A stretch of 64,000 nucleotides of DNA from Flavobacterium sp. Root420 (GTDB lineage: Bacteria; Bacteroidota; Bacteroidia; Flavobacteriales; Flavobacteriaceae), in the NCBI RefSeq assembly GCF_001427905.1, contig NZ_LMEF01000030.1:62001-126000 (forward strand). The letters run 5' to 3'. The translations under genes were made by a program, and so were the position numbers. A model generated the notes under the pieces. The model had not been told where the DNA came from, ran no database searches, and saw nothing but the letters and a program-made list of their open reading frames with translations. Shown here one piece after another: positions 43,061 through 51,117 of the stretch. Position 1 is the stretch's first letter; every line of letters starts with the position of its first letter.

Positions 43061-44449
43061 TTACAAGTGAATTACTTCGCCGTAAGCATCAGCTACAGCC
43101 TCCATAACAGCCTCGCTCATTGTTGGGTGAGGGTGAATAGATTTTAAGATTTCATGACCTGTAGTTTCTAGTTTACGGGCTACAACTGCTTCAGCAATCA
43201 TATCTGTAACACCAGCACCAATCATGTGGCATCCTAACCATTCTCCGTATTTGGCGTCGAAGATTACTTTTACGAATCCGTCCGGAGTTCCGGCAGCTTT
43301 AGCTTTTCCTGAAGCAGAGAATGGGAATTTACCAATTTTTAATTCGTATCCTTTTTCTTTCGCTTGTTTTTCAGTTAAACCAACAGAAGCAATTTCCGGA
43401 GTTGCGTAAGTACAACCAGGAACGTTTCCGTAATCGATTGGGTCTACATGTAACCCTTTAATTTTCTCCACACAGTTAATTCCTTCAGCAGAAGCTACGT
43501 GAGCTAAAGCCTGTCCTGGAGTAACGTCTCCAATTGCGTAATAACCAGGAATGTTAGTTGCGTTGTAAGCGTTTACTAAGATTTTATCTCTGTCAACAGC
43601 GATTCCAACTTCTTCTAAACCAATGTTTTCGATATTAGTTTTGATTCCAACTGCAGAAAGTAAAATGTCAGCTTCAAGAACTTCTTCGCCTTTTGCAGTT
43701 TTAACAAATGCTTTAACTCCTGCACCAGTTGTATCAATACGTTCAACAGAAGAGTTAGTCATAATTTTAATTCCGGCTTTTTTCAAAGAACGCTCAAATT
43801 GTTTTGAGATATCTTCGTCTTCTACAGGAACAACGTTTGGCATAAATTCTACAATAGTAACATCTGTTCCCATTGAGTTGTAAAAGTGTGCAAACTCCAC
43901 TCCAATAGCTCCGGAACCTACAATAATCATAGATTTTGGCTGCGTTGGTAATGTCATTGCCTGACGGTATCCAATAACTTTTACTCCGTCCTGAGGTAAG
44001 TTTGGCAACTCACGAGAGCGAGCTCCTGTTGCGATGATAATATGGTCAGCGCTGTATTCAGTTACTTTATTATCTTTATCTGTAACGTCAAGTTTTTTAC
44101 CCGGTTTTAGTTTTCCAAAACCTTCAATAACGTCAATTTTGTTTTTTTTCATCAGGAACTGAACTCCTTTACTCATTCCTTCAGCAACACCACGGCTACG
44201 TTGTACAACTGCAGGGAAATCTTTATCGAATTCAGAAACTTTCAATCCGTAGTCTGAAGCGTGTTTTAAATAATCAAAAACCTGAGCTGATTTTAATAAT
44301 GCTTTAGTTGGGATACATCCCCAGTTTAAACATACACCACCAAGGTTTTCTTTTTCAACTACAGCTACTTTAAAGCCTAATTGTGAAGCTCTAATCGCTG
44401 TTACATATCCGCCAGGACCACTTCCTAAAACAATAACGTCGTATTTCAT
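43061..44449 (-). CDS. lpdA: Dihydrolipoyl dehydrogenase
   Basis: A 462-residue flavoprotein, the E3 component of 2-oxoacid dehydrogenase complexes and the glycine cleavage system. The FAD-binding start is VIVLGSGPGGYVTAIRASQLG. The redox-active disulfide is C40-x4-C45 in GGVCLNWGCIPT. The NAD site is IIVGSGAIGVEFAHFY, and the C-terminal HPHPTMSEAVMEAV carries the catalytic His. It reoxidises dihydrolipoamide with NAD+. Full length. Not next to other E1/E2 genes, a common arrangement for a shared E3. Confidence 0.97.
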   Translation of the reverse strand: MKYDVIVLGSGPGGYVTAIRASQLGFKVAVVEKENLGGVCLNWGCIPTKALLKSAQVFDYLKHASDYGLKVSEFDKDFPAVVQRSRGVAEGMSKGVQFLMKKNKIDVIEGFGKLKPGKKLDVTDKDNKVTEYSADHIIIATGARSRELPNLPQDGVKVIGYRQAMTLPTQPKSMIIVGSGAIGVEFAHFYNSMGTDVTIVEFMPNVVPVEDEDISKQFERSLKKAGIKIMTNSSVERIDTTGAGVKAFVKTAKGEEVLEADILLSAVGIKTNIENIGLEEVGIAVDRDKILVNAYNATNIPGYYAIGDVTPGQALAHVASAEGINCVEKIKGLHVDPIDYGNVPGCTYATPEIASVGLTEKQAKEKGYELKIGKFPFSASGKAKAAGTPDGFVKVIFDAKYGEWLGCHMIGAGVTDMIAEAVVARKLETTGHEILKSIHPHPTMSEAVMEAVADAYGEVIHL

Positions 44450-44619
44450 TTTTTTGGTTTTTAGTATTTATAACCGAAAATGAGGTTTATAATTCCGAAA
44501 CTCACTCTTCGATTTTTCTTTTGTTATTTGTGTTTGCGAATTTAAGGATTTATTTTAAAAAACACTTTAAAATTTATTTTTACCCGTACTGATTTTGACC
44601 TTTTCACAGAAACTTAAGT

Positions 44620-44803
44620 AATTGTTAATTGTAAATTGTGAATTATGAATTGAAAAATCAGATTTAGAAACGAAGTCTCAAATTAAAATGTTTGTCAAAA
44701 TAAACGAAGTCGAAGTCTTTTCGTATTGAAAAGATCTTCGACTTCGCTTAAAGTGACTGCAATTGATCAATTAACCATTTACAATTCACAATTAATAATT
44801 TAT
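44620..44803. repeat. Nested inverted repeats upstream of lpdA
   Basis: In the 350-nt gap between lpdA and the NUMOD4 gene, the outer arms 44620-44651 (AATTGTTAATTGTAAATTGTG, period 7) and 44769-44803 are imperfect reverse complements. Inside lies a second hairpin, CGAAGTCGAAG (44705-44715) with CTTCGACTTCG (44736-44746). The right outer arm runs up to the last codons of the NUMOD4/HNH gene. No gene is seen in the gap. Confidence 0.85.
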
Positions 44804-45384
44804 ACTTTAACGTGCCCCCAGTTTTCCCCACTGGCAATTCGTCTGATTTGCATTTCGCTTACGCCGAATTGTTTGGCGATCATTTTTAGACGTGTTTTTT
44901 GTTCTGGTCTGGCCAAAATTTTCTTGATCAGCATGACTTTTGTTGTAGTTAATTTTCTTCCGTCTGCTTTTAAGTTGTGTTCGATCAGATTCTTTTTAGC
45001 CTGAATCACACGTGGACTTTTACGGCTGTGCGCCATCATTTCGGCTTTTGTGGCCCAGCGTAAATTGTTTACATCGTCATTGCTTCGGTTGTAATCCAGA
45101 TGCAAAACATAAGTCTGTTCTTCAGAGTTTTTCGGAAGGAAATATTGGGCAACTAATTTATAAAGGAAAAGATATTTGTTGACTATTTTGTCGTCTTTTT
45201 TGACTTTGAATCTAAAGGTCGGATAACCATCACTCAAGCCTCCTTTTAGGATTCGGCCATTTTCAATGTCATCAGTAAAGCTTATTAAACGGCCTCTGTT
45301 TGAAATGGCGTAACGTAATTGTAATGAAGCGTTTATTTCTATTTCTTTGAATTGTTCGTTTGGGTAAAATCTGTTTTGTGGCAT
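44800..45384 (-). CDS. NUMOD4/HNH homing-endonuclease-like protein
   Basis: A 194-residue protein. The start FKEIEINASLQLRYAISNRGRLISFTDDIENG is NUMOD4-like. The middle LYKLVAQYFLPKNSEEQTYVLHLDYNRSNDDVNNLRWAT matches the HNH_3 pattern with a His and the N-N-L-x-W-x-T end. The C-terminus IAKQFGVSEMQIRRIASGENWGHV is a small helix-turn-helix that often follows HNH nucleases. It stands alone, not inside an intron or intein. It could be a selfish nuclease or a domesticated DNA-binding protein; the N-terminal asparagine usually preceding the HNH His is replaced by Leu (VLHLD instead of VNHID), so nuclease activity is uncertain. Confidence 0.8.
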   Translation of the reverse strand: MPQNRFYPNEQFKEIEINASLQLRYAISNRGRLISFTDDIENGRILKGGLSDGYPTFRFKVKKDDKIVNKYLFLYKLVAQYFLPKNSEEQTYVLHLDYNRSNDDVNNLRWATKAEMMAHSRKSPRVIQAKKNLIEHNLKADGRKLTTTKVMLIKKILARPEQKTRLKMIAKQFGVSEMQIRRIASGENWGHVKV

Positions 45385-45528
45385 TTTTCTTTTACATTTG
45401 ATTTCTATTATTTCAAAGATAAAAAAAGGGAAATTTAATATTGTTACATAATTTCCTGAAAAGATTACATTTATGATACCTATAACGCTATTTTAACTTT
45501 TTTAAGAACTTTTTTAGCATTTCAAAAT

Positions 45529-47283
45529 CTAGTTCGCCACAGAAAATTGAGAGTCATATAAATTTTTGTAATACCCTTCTGCCTTATTCAATAATTCCTG
45601 ATGTGTGCCTTGTTCTACAATTAAACCCTTATCCATGACTACAATTTTATCAGCGTTTACAATCGTGGCCAATCGATGTGCAATAATAATGGAAGTTCTT
45701 CCTTTGGTAATCGTTTCTGTAGCACGCTGAATTAATTCTTCAGAATAAGTATCAATTGATGAAGTTGCTTCATCCAAAATCAAAATACTCGGGTTACTCA
45801 CATACGAACGTAAAAAAGCTATCAATTGACGCTGTCCTGAAGAAAGCATTACGCCACGTTCTTTTACATCAAAATCGTAATTATCAGGCAAACTCATAAT
45901 GAAATTGTGCACTCCAATTTTTTTGGCAGCATTTACAACTTGTTCCCGAGTGATTTCTGGATTGTGTAAAGTGATATTATTATAAATGGTATCAGCAAAC
46001 AAAAAAACGTCCTGCAAAACCACCGCAATTTGTTTTCTTAAGGAAGCCAAAGTATAGTTTTCAATATTATGGCCGTCGATAAAAATAGTACCGCTATTAA
46101 TTTCGTAAAAACGATTCAGCAAGTTGATTATCGTCGATTTTCCAGCTCCGGTCGAACCAACAATGGCAATTGTTTGCCCTGAAGCGACAGATAGATCAAT
46201 ACCTTTAATGACTTCTTCTTCTGGAATATAACTAAAACGTACGTCCTTAAATTCAATGCTTCCGTCAAAAATTGGCGCTTCAAGCGTTCCGGTATCCTGA
46301 ATATGATCTTGCGTATCGATAATATCAAAAACACGATTGGCAGCAATCATTCCTAATTGCATCTCATTGAATTTATCCGCAATCTGACGAAGTGGGTTAA
46401 ATAACATGCCGATAAACATCGTATACGAGAATAAATCTCCAAAGGTCGTAAAATGATCTCCATTTAATATCTTGAAACCACCATAAACAACAACTAATCC
46501 TAAAGTGATGGAAGAAATAATATCGGCAATGGGGAAAAATATCGAGTTGTATAAAATTGTTTTGATCCAGGCAACGCGATGTTTATTATTGATCTCTTTA
46601 AAGTTTTCAGCTTCGATTTTTTCACGATTAAAAAGCTGTACGATTTTCATTCCCGTAACGCGCTCCTGCACAAAGGAATTCATGTTTGCAATCTGTGTAC
46701 GGACTTCCTCAAAAGCAACTTGCATTTTACGCTGAAAGATTCGGGTAATATAAACCAGTATCGGCATGGCAACAATTACGATCCAGGTCAGTTTCCAGTT
46801 CATGTAAAACATAAAAATCAAGACAACCAGCATCTTCATCAAATCACTTATAATCATAAATAATCCCTGACTGAAAATACGAGCAATCGATTCAATATCT
46901 GATACTGATCTCGTAACCAATTGTCCTACTGGAACCAAATCAAAATATTTCATTCTGAAACTCAAAATATGCTTGAAAAGTTTGGTGCGAATATCTTTTA
47001 CAATATCCTGTCCGAGCCAGTTGGCCCAATACACAAAATAAAACTGGGAAAAAACCTCCATAAGCAAAACAACTCCCATTACTATAATGTACATCAATAA
47101 ACCATGTTTATCATGGGTCTTGATATAGCCGTCGACCGTTTGTTTTAACAAATAGGGGCGAAGTGCCGCAAAAATCGACAGTGAAACAGCAAAAATAATA
47201 ACGCCATAATAGCGCCATTTGTAAGGCTTTGTATATGTTAAAATTCGTTTGAATAATCCGGTATCGAATGCTTTTGCTTTCAT
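45529..47283 (-). CDS. ABC transporter, fused permease and ATPase (MsbA-like exporter)
   Basis: A 584-residue half-transporter. Six membrane helices lie in residues about 20-310. The nucleotide-binding domain (about 340-575) has Walker A GSTGAGKST (about 375), the ABC signature MLSSGQRQLI, Walker B ILILDEATSSID and the switch His in IIIAHRLATI. It works as a homodimer or heterodimer and exports lipids, peptides or drugs; the substrate is not determined. The start is close to a GCTTTAA/GCTTTAG repeat. Confidence 0.94.
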   Translation of the reverse strand: MKAKAFDTGLFKRILTYTKPYKWRYYGVIIFAVSLSIFAALRPYLLKQTVDGYIKTHDKHGLLMYIIVMGVVLLMEVFSQFYFVYWANWLGQDIVKDIRTKLFKHILSFRMKYFDLVPVGQLVTRSVSDIESIARIFSQGLFMIISDLMKMLVVLIFMFYMNWKLTWIVIVAMPILVYITRIFQRKMQVAFEEVRTQIANMNSFVQERVTGMKIVQLFNREKIEAENFKEINNKHRVAWIKTILYNSIFFPIADIISSITLGLVVVYGGFKILNGDHFTTFGDLFSYTMFIGMLFNPLRQIADKFNEMQLGMIAANRVFDIIDTQDHIQDTGTLEAPIFDGSIEFKDVRFSYIPEEEVIKGIDLSVASGQTIAIVGSTGAGKSTIINLLNRFYEINSGTIFIDGHNIENYTLASLRKQIAVVLQDVFLFADTIYNNITLHNPEITREQVVNAAKKIGVHNFIMSLPDNYDFDVKERGVMLSSGQRQLIAFLRSYVSNPSILILDEATSSIDTYSEELIQRATETITKGRTSIIIAHRLATIVNADKIVVMDKGLIVEQGTHQELLNKAEGYYKNLYDSQFSVAN

Positions 47284-47296
47284 TATATTTTTAGGA

Positions 47297-47329
47297 GCTT
47301 TAAGCTTTAGGCTTTAGGCTTTAAGCTTA
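47297..47329. repeat. Period-7 word repeat (GCTTTAA/GCTTTAG)
   Basis: GCTTTAAGCTTTAGGCTTTAGGCTTTAAGCTTA: five copies of a 7-bp word between truA and the ABC transporter start. Its end is partly self-complementary. Confidence 0.75.
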
Positions 47330-47353
47330 CTGCTTATTGCCTATAGTTTACAG

Positions 47354-48088
47354 CTATAGATAATCGTAATTAATTTCAGTTAAATATAAACCATGTGCCG
47401 GAACCGAAAAACCCGCTTTTTCTCTGCTTTTGCTTGCAATAATGTTTTCAAAATCTTCCAAAGAGATTTTGTGTAATCCAATATTTACCAAAGTTCCAAC
47501 AATAGAACGAACCATATTTCGTAAAAAACGATTCGCTGAAATCGTAAAAACCAATTTATTATTTTCTTGTTTCCAATAAGCCTCAAAAATCGTGCAATCA
47601 AATGTGTTGACATCTGTATTTACTTTCGAAAAACATTGAAAATCGGTATGATTTAGTAAAATTTTCGCCGCTTCATTCATCAAATCTACATCTAATTTTT
47701 GATTAAAGTACCAGCTCAGTTCCTCCAAAAACGGATTTTTAACAGTATTGATATGGTATTCGTATGTTCGTTTTGTAGCGTCAAATCGGCAATGCGCATC
47801 ATCATGAACTAATTTAATATCAAAAATTGCAATGTTTTTTGGTAAATATGAATTCAGTTTGTGCACTAAATTTGGAACATCAATTTCGGTTTCAAAATCA
47901 AAATGCCCGTACATTTCCTGGGCATGAACTCCGGTATCCGTTCGCCCGGCACCCATAACATTTATAGGAGCATTTAATAATACCGAAAGTGCTTTGTTTA
48001 AAGTTTCCTGAACAGAAGCCGCATTCGGCTGAAATTGCCAGCCATGATAATGTGTTCCGTTATAAGCAAATTGAATAAAATATCTCAA
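47354..48088 (-). CDS. truA: tRNA pseudouridine synthase A
   Basis: A 244-residue TruA. It shows the N-terminal IQFAYNGTHYHGWQFQPNAASVQETL, the catalytic AGRTDTGVHAQ with Asp51, FDATKRTYEYHI, and RFLRNMVRSIVGTLVNIG. It converts uridines 38-40 in tRNA anticodon stems to pseudouridine. Full length for the family. The start codon is within 10 nt of the repeat block at 48092. Cytoplasmic. Confidence 0.96.
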   Translation of the reverse strand: MRYFIQFAYNGTHYHGWQFQPNAASVQETLNKALSVLLNAPINVMGAGRTDTGVHAQEMYGHFDFETEIDVPNLVHKLNSYLPKNIAIFDIKLVHDDAHCRFDATKRTYEYHINTVKNPFLEELSWYFNQKLDVDLMNEAAKILLNHTDFQCFSKVNTDVNTFDCTIFEAYWKQENNKLVFTISANRFLRNMVRSIVGTLVNIGLHKISLEDFENIIASKSREKAGFSVPAHGLYLTEINYDYL

Positions 48089-48091
48089 AGT

Positions 48092-48322
48092 AAAGGTTCA
48101 AAGGTTCAGAGGGGCAAAGGTACAAAGGTTTTTTTTAAGTTTCTAAGATGCTAAGATTCTAAGGCTCTAAGGTTTTTTATTTTGTTGATTCAAAGATTTC
48201 TGTAGAGGCGCACTGCAGTGCGTCTAACATTAGAAATGAAAAATATAATAAAAAGGATTGTTTGTAAATCTCCAAAAAGAAAACTTAGAGCCTTAGCATC
48301 TCAGAACCTCAGAACCTTCGTA
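48092..48322. repeat. Compound inverted repeat upstream of the flotillin gene
   Basis: 48092-48178 consists of AAAGGTTCAAAGGTTCAG and CTAAGATGCTAAGATTCTAAGG words. 48278-48322 is a facing arm of the second word type. Between them lies the palindrome AGAGGCGCACTGCAGTGCGTCT (48204-48225). The whole 48092-48178 arm is also the imperfect reverse complement of 50525-50611 on the other side of the flotillin gene. The gap 48089-48517 otherwise holds only the predicted promoter. Confidence 0.85.
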
Positions 48323-48468
48323 AGAAACTGTTAAAACCCAAAATACCAATCATAGTTTACTTCTCGAAAAATCGTGTCAGAAATTGACAATTCCAACGAT
48401 AGAAAATCAATTAGATTTTAACTTTTTTTGCTAAAAATTATTAAACGTTAATTTTAAAAATATTTCAT

Positions 48469-48497
48469 TTTAACAGGAACTATTTCTCCTATGTTTG
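48469..48497 (+). promoter_or_regulatory. Predicted promoter of the flotillin gene
   Basis: TATGTTTG (48490-48497) matches the -7 consensus. A TTT(T) stretch about 19 nt upstream (48468-48471) is a poor -33. It gives a leader of about 15 nt before the ATG at 48518. Confidence 0.45.
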
Positions 48498-48517
48498 TAA
48501 TCTAAATATCAAAAACT

Positions 48518-50431
48518 ATGAATGAAATTACTTCTTATTGGTGGATAATTTTAATCTTATTCTCCATTATTTTTTACAAATTTATTTTACGCGTTTTCTT
48601 CGGAATGGTAATGGTTCCCGAAGATAAAATTGGTCTTGTGACCAAAAAATTCGTTTTGTTTGGAGCCGACAGGTCGCTTCCGGACGGTCGTATTATTGCG
48701 ACAAAAGGAGAAGCCGGTTATCAGGCAAAAACACTTGCTCCGGGTTTGTACTGGGGAATGTGGATCTGGCAATACTCAATCGATATGTCTGGATTTACAG
48801 TTATTCCCGAGGGTAAAATTGGACTTGTCCTTAGTAAAGACGGACAAGAAATTCCAACCGGGCGAATCTTAGCCCGAAAAGTAGATAGTGATAATTTTCA
48901 GGATGCTACTTTTTTCTTAAACAATGGCGGACAAAAAGGACGTCAGACTGCTTTTATTACGACAGGTTCGTATCGTATTAACACGTTTCTTTTTGAAATT
49001 GTAATTGCAGACCAAATCAAGATTTATGAGAATATGATTGGTATCGTAACAGCTTTAGATGGAGAACCCATTCCGCAAGGACAAATTGCCGGTAAGTTTG
49101 TTGAAGGCCATAACAACTTTCAGGATTTTGACAAGTTTTTAGATAGTGGTGGTAATCGTGGTTTGCAACCTCAGGTAATGTTGGCTGGATCTTACTACAT
49201 TAATACATGGGGAATCCTGATCGAACAAAACCCAATGACGGATGTGCCAATTGGATACGTTGGAGTTGTGATTTCTTATATAGGAGAAGATGGACAGGAT
49301 GTTACAGGCGATACTTTTAAACACGGAAATATTGTTTCAAAAGGGCAGCGCGGTGTCTGGATGGAACCGCTTGGACCAGGAAAATATGCACTGAATAAAT
49401 ACACAACGAAGTTAGAAGCAGTTCCAACGACAAACTTAGTTTTGAACTGGGCAAATGCCAGAAGTGAATCGCATGATTTGGATAAAAACCTTTCTACGAT
49501 TACAGTTCGTTCAAAAGATGGTTTCCCGTTTAATTTAGATGTGGCACAAATTATTCACGTTCCCGCAGCCGAAGCGCCAAAAGTTATTGCGCGTTTTGGT
49601 AGTATGAATAACTTAGTTTCTCAGGTTTTAGAGCCTACAATTGGTAACTATTTTAGAAACTCAGCTCAGGATAGCGATGTGATTTCTTTCTTAAGTACCA
49701 GAAAAGAACGTCAGGAATCGGCTAAAAATCATATCAAATTAGTGCTTGACGAATACAACGTAAATGCAGTAGATACTTTGATCGGAGATATCGTTCCGCC
49801 AGATTCATTAATGAAAACATTGACGGATAGAAAATTGGCTGAAGAAGAGCAGAAAACCTATCAAACCCAAAGAATGGCGCAGGAACAACGTCAGGGAATG
49901 GAGAAAGAAACTGCGATTGCCGATATGCAAAAAGAAATCGTTCGCGCCTCTCAAAGTGTTGAAATCGCACAAAGAACCGCAGATGCAACCGTAAAGAAAG
50001 CAGAAGGAGATGCTACCAGTTTAAAACTGAATGTAAACGCTGAAGCCGAAGCTACAAAAATGCGTGCCAATGCAGAGGCCGAAGCAACAAAAGCAAGAGC
50101 CGGAGCACAGGCAGAAGCTACCAAATTGAACGCAAGCGCTGAAGCAGAAAGAATCTCTAAAACAGGTTTGGCCGAAGCAGAGAAAATCATGGCGATTGGT
50201 AAATCAACTGCGGAATCGTATCAATTGCAGGTTAGTGCAATGGGTGGAGACAACTTTACCAGATATAAAGTTACCGAAGAAATTGGTAAAGGAAACATCA
50301 AAGTAATTCCGGATGTATTGATTTCCGGAAACGGTGGTTCTGATGGTTCAATCAGCGGTCTGTTAGGATTAAAACTAATGGAAATGATGGATACGAAAGA
50401 TTCGAAAGATGGTAAAAGTTCTAAGAATTAA
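48518..50431 (+). CDS. SPFH/flotillin family protein with modular N-terminus
   Basis: A 637-residue membrane-anchored SPFH protein. An N-terminal hydrophobic helix (WWIILILFSIIFYKFILRVFFGM) is followed by a region of about 280 residues made of three or four related modules: I-G-L-V...D-G...I-P-x-G-R-I...N-F-Q-D...F-L...G-G-x-x-G-x-Q...G-S-Y-x-I-N. The SPFH/band 7 core follows (about 310-440), then a long alanine/glutamate-rich coiled coil with repeated AEAEATK motifs (about 470-560) and KVIPDVLISG near the end. Flotillins organise membrane microdomains and act as oligomeric scaffolds. Monocistronic, with a terminator at 50488. Confidence 0.9.
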   Translation: MNEITSYWWIILILFSIIFYKFILRVFFGMVMVPEDKIGLVTKKFVLFGADRSLPDGRIIATKGEAGYQAKTLAPGLYWGMWIWQYSIDMSGFTVIPEGKIGLVLSKDGQEIPTGRILARKVDSDNFQDATFFLNNGGQKGRQTAFITTGSYRINTFLFEIVIADQIKIYENMIGIVTALDGEPIPQGQIAGKFVEGHNNFQDFDKFLDSGGNRGLQPQVMLAGSYYINTWGILIEQNPMTDVPIGYVGVVISYIGEDGQDVTGDTFKHGNIVSKGQRGVWMEPLGPGKYALNKYTTKLEAVPTTNLVLNWANARSESHDLDKNLSTITVRSKDGFPFNLDVAQIIHVPAAEAPKVIARFGSMNNLVSQVLEPTIGNYFRNSAQDSDVISFLSTRKERQESAKNHIKLVLDEYNVNAVDTLIGDIVPPDSLMKTLTDRKLAEEEQKTYQTQRMAQEQRQGMEKETAIADMQKEIVRASQSVEIAQRTADATVKKAEGDATSLKLNVNAEAEATKMRANAEAEATKARAGAQAEATKLNASAEAERISKTGLAEAEKIMAIGKSTAESYQLQVSAMGGDNFTRYKVTEEIGKGNIKVIPDVLISGNGGSDGSISGLLGLKLMEMMDTKDSKDGKSSKN

Positions 50432-50456
50432 TTAAATCCAGATGTTATCTAAAATA

Positions 50457-50483
50457 CCTAACAGGTTTTCAAAACCTGTTAGG
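50457..50483. repeat. Perfect palindrome CCTAACAGGTTTT-C-AAAACCTGTTAGG
   Basis: 13-bp arms around one central base, directly after the flotillin stop and before its terminator. From memory, a CTAACAGGTTTT...AAAACCTGTTAG palindrome is common between genes in Flavobacterium; it could be an RNA hairpin or a repeat unit. Confidence 0.9.
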
Positions 50484-50487
50484 ATAC

Positions 50488-50518
50488 AAAACCGATTTGC
50501 GAAAGCAAATCGGTTTTT
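50488..50518 (+). terminator. Terminator of the flotillin gene (GAAA-loop hairpin)
   Basis: The perfect 12-bp stem AAACCGATTTGC-GAAA-GCAAATCGGTTT is followed by Ts. The stem and loop are closely related to the hairpin repeated at 41189 and 42986. Confidence 0.92.
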
Positions 50519-50524
50519 ATATAT

Positions 50525-50611
50525 AAAAAAACTTAGAATCTTAGCGACTCAGAACCTTAGCAGCTTTAAGAAAAACCTTTGTACCTTTGCACCTCTGAAC
50601 CTTTGCCCCTT
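50525..50611. repeat. Word repeat facing the block at 48092 (flotillin right flank)
   Basis: CTTAGAATCTTAGCGACTCAGAACCTTAG followed by AAACCTTTGTACCTTTGCACCTCTGAACCTTTG. It is the imperfect reverse complement of 48092-48178 over about 85 bp, in the same order of word types. It ends 7 nt before the phosphoesterase ATG. Confidence 0.85.
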
Positions 50612-50618
50612 AAAAAAA

Positions 50619-51113
50619 ATGACCAAAATCCTCCTACTCTCCGATACCCACAGTCACATTGACGATACTATTTTAAAATATGTGGCTTTGGCCGATGAAG
50701 TTTGGCATGCCGGAGATATTGGAGATTTGCATGTAACCGATACCATAAAAAAACTAAAACCTTTGCGTTGTGTTTATGGTAATATTGATGGAGGAGAAGC
50801 CCGATTGGAATTTCCTTTACACAATCGGTTTTTATGTGAAAATGTTTCGGTTTGGATTACACATATAGGAGGTTATCCTGGGAAATACAATCCGGCGATT
50901 CGGGAAGAAATGGCGACAAATCCACCTAAATTATTTATTTGCGGACATTCACATATTTTAAAAGTCATGTTTGATAAAAAACATAATTTATTGCATATGA
51001 ATCCCGGCGCTTGCGGAAAAAGCGGTTTCCACCAAATGCGTACAATGTTAAGGTTTGTTATTGATGATGATAAAATTAAAGATTTGGAGATTGTTGAAAT
51101 AGGAAAAAAATAA
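50619..51113 (+). CDS. Metallophosphoesterase, YfcE/MJ0936 type
   Basis: I place the start at ATG 50619 (164 residues), beginning MTKILLLSDTHSHIDD. The open frame extends 59 codons upstream, but only through the flotillin terminator and a repeat, so those codons are not real. The metal-binding motifs are SDTHSH, HAGDIGD, VYGNIDGGEARLEFP, WITHIGGYPG and ICGHSHILK, the complete calcineurin-like set. It is a cytoplasmic phosphodiesterase of unknown substrate. It ends 4 nt from the convergent histidine kinase gene. Confidence 0.93.
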   Translation: MTKILLLSDTHSHIDDTILKYVALADEVWHAGDIGDLHVTDTIKKLKPLRCVYGNIDGGEARLEFPLHNRFLCENVSVWITHIGGYPGKYNPAIREEMATNPPKLFICGHSHILKVMFDKKHNLLHMNPGACGKSGFHQMRTMLRFVIDDDKIKDLEIVEIGKK

Positions 51114-51117
51114 GCTT

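Noticed and set aside
48092..50611. Flotillin gene and its inverted flanks as a transposon
   Set aside because: No transposase, no target-site duplication visible, and the same words occur elsewhere in the window without a gene between them. Kept only as a recombination question.
50442..50618. 59-codon N-terminal extension of the phosphoesterase
   Set aside because: It reads through a palindrome, the flotillin terminator and a repeat. The conserved family start is at 50619.
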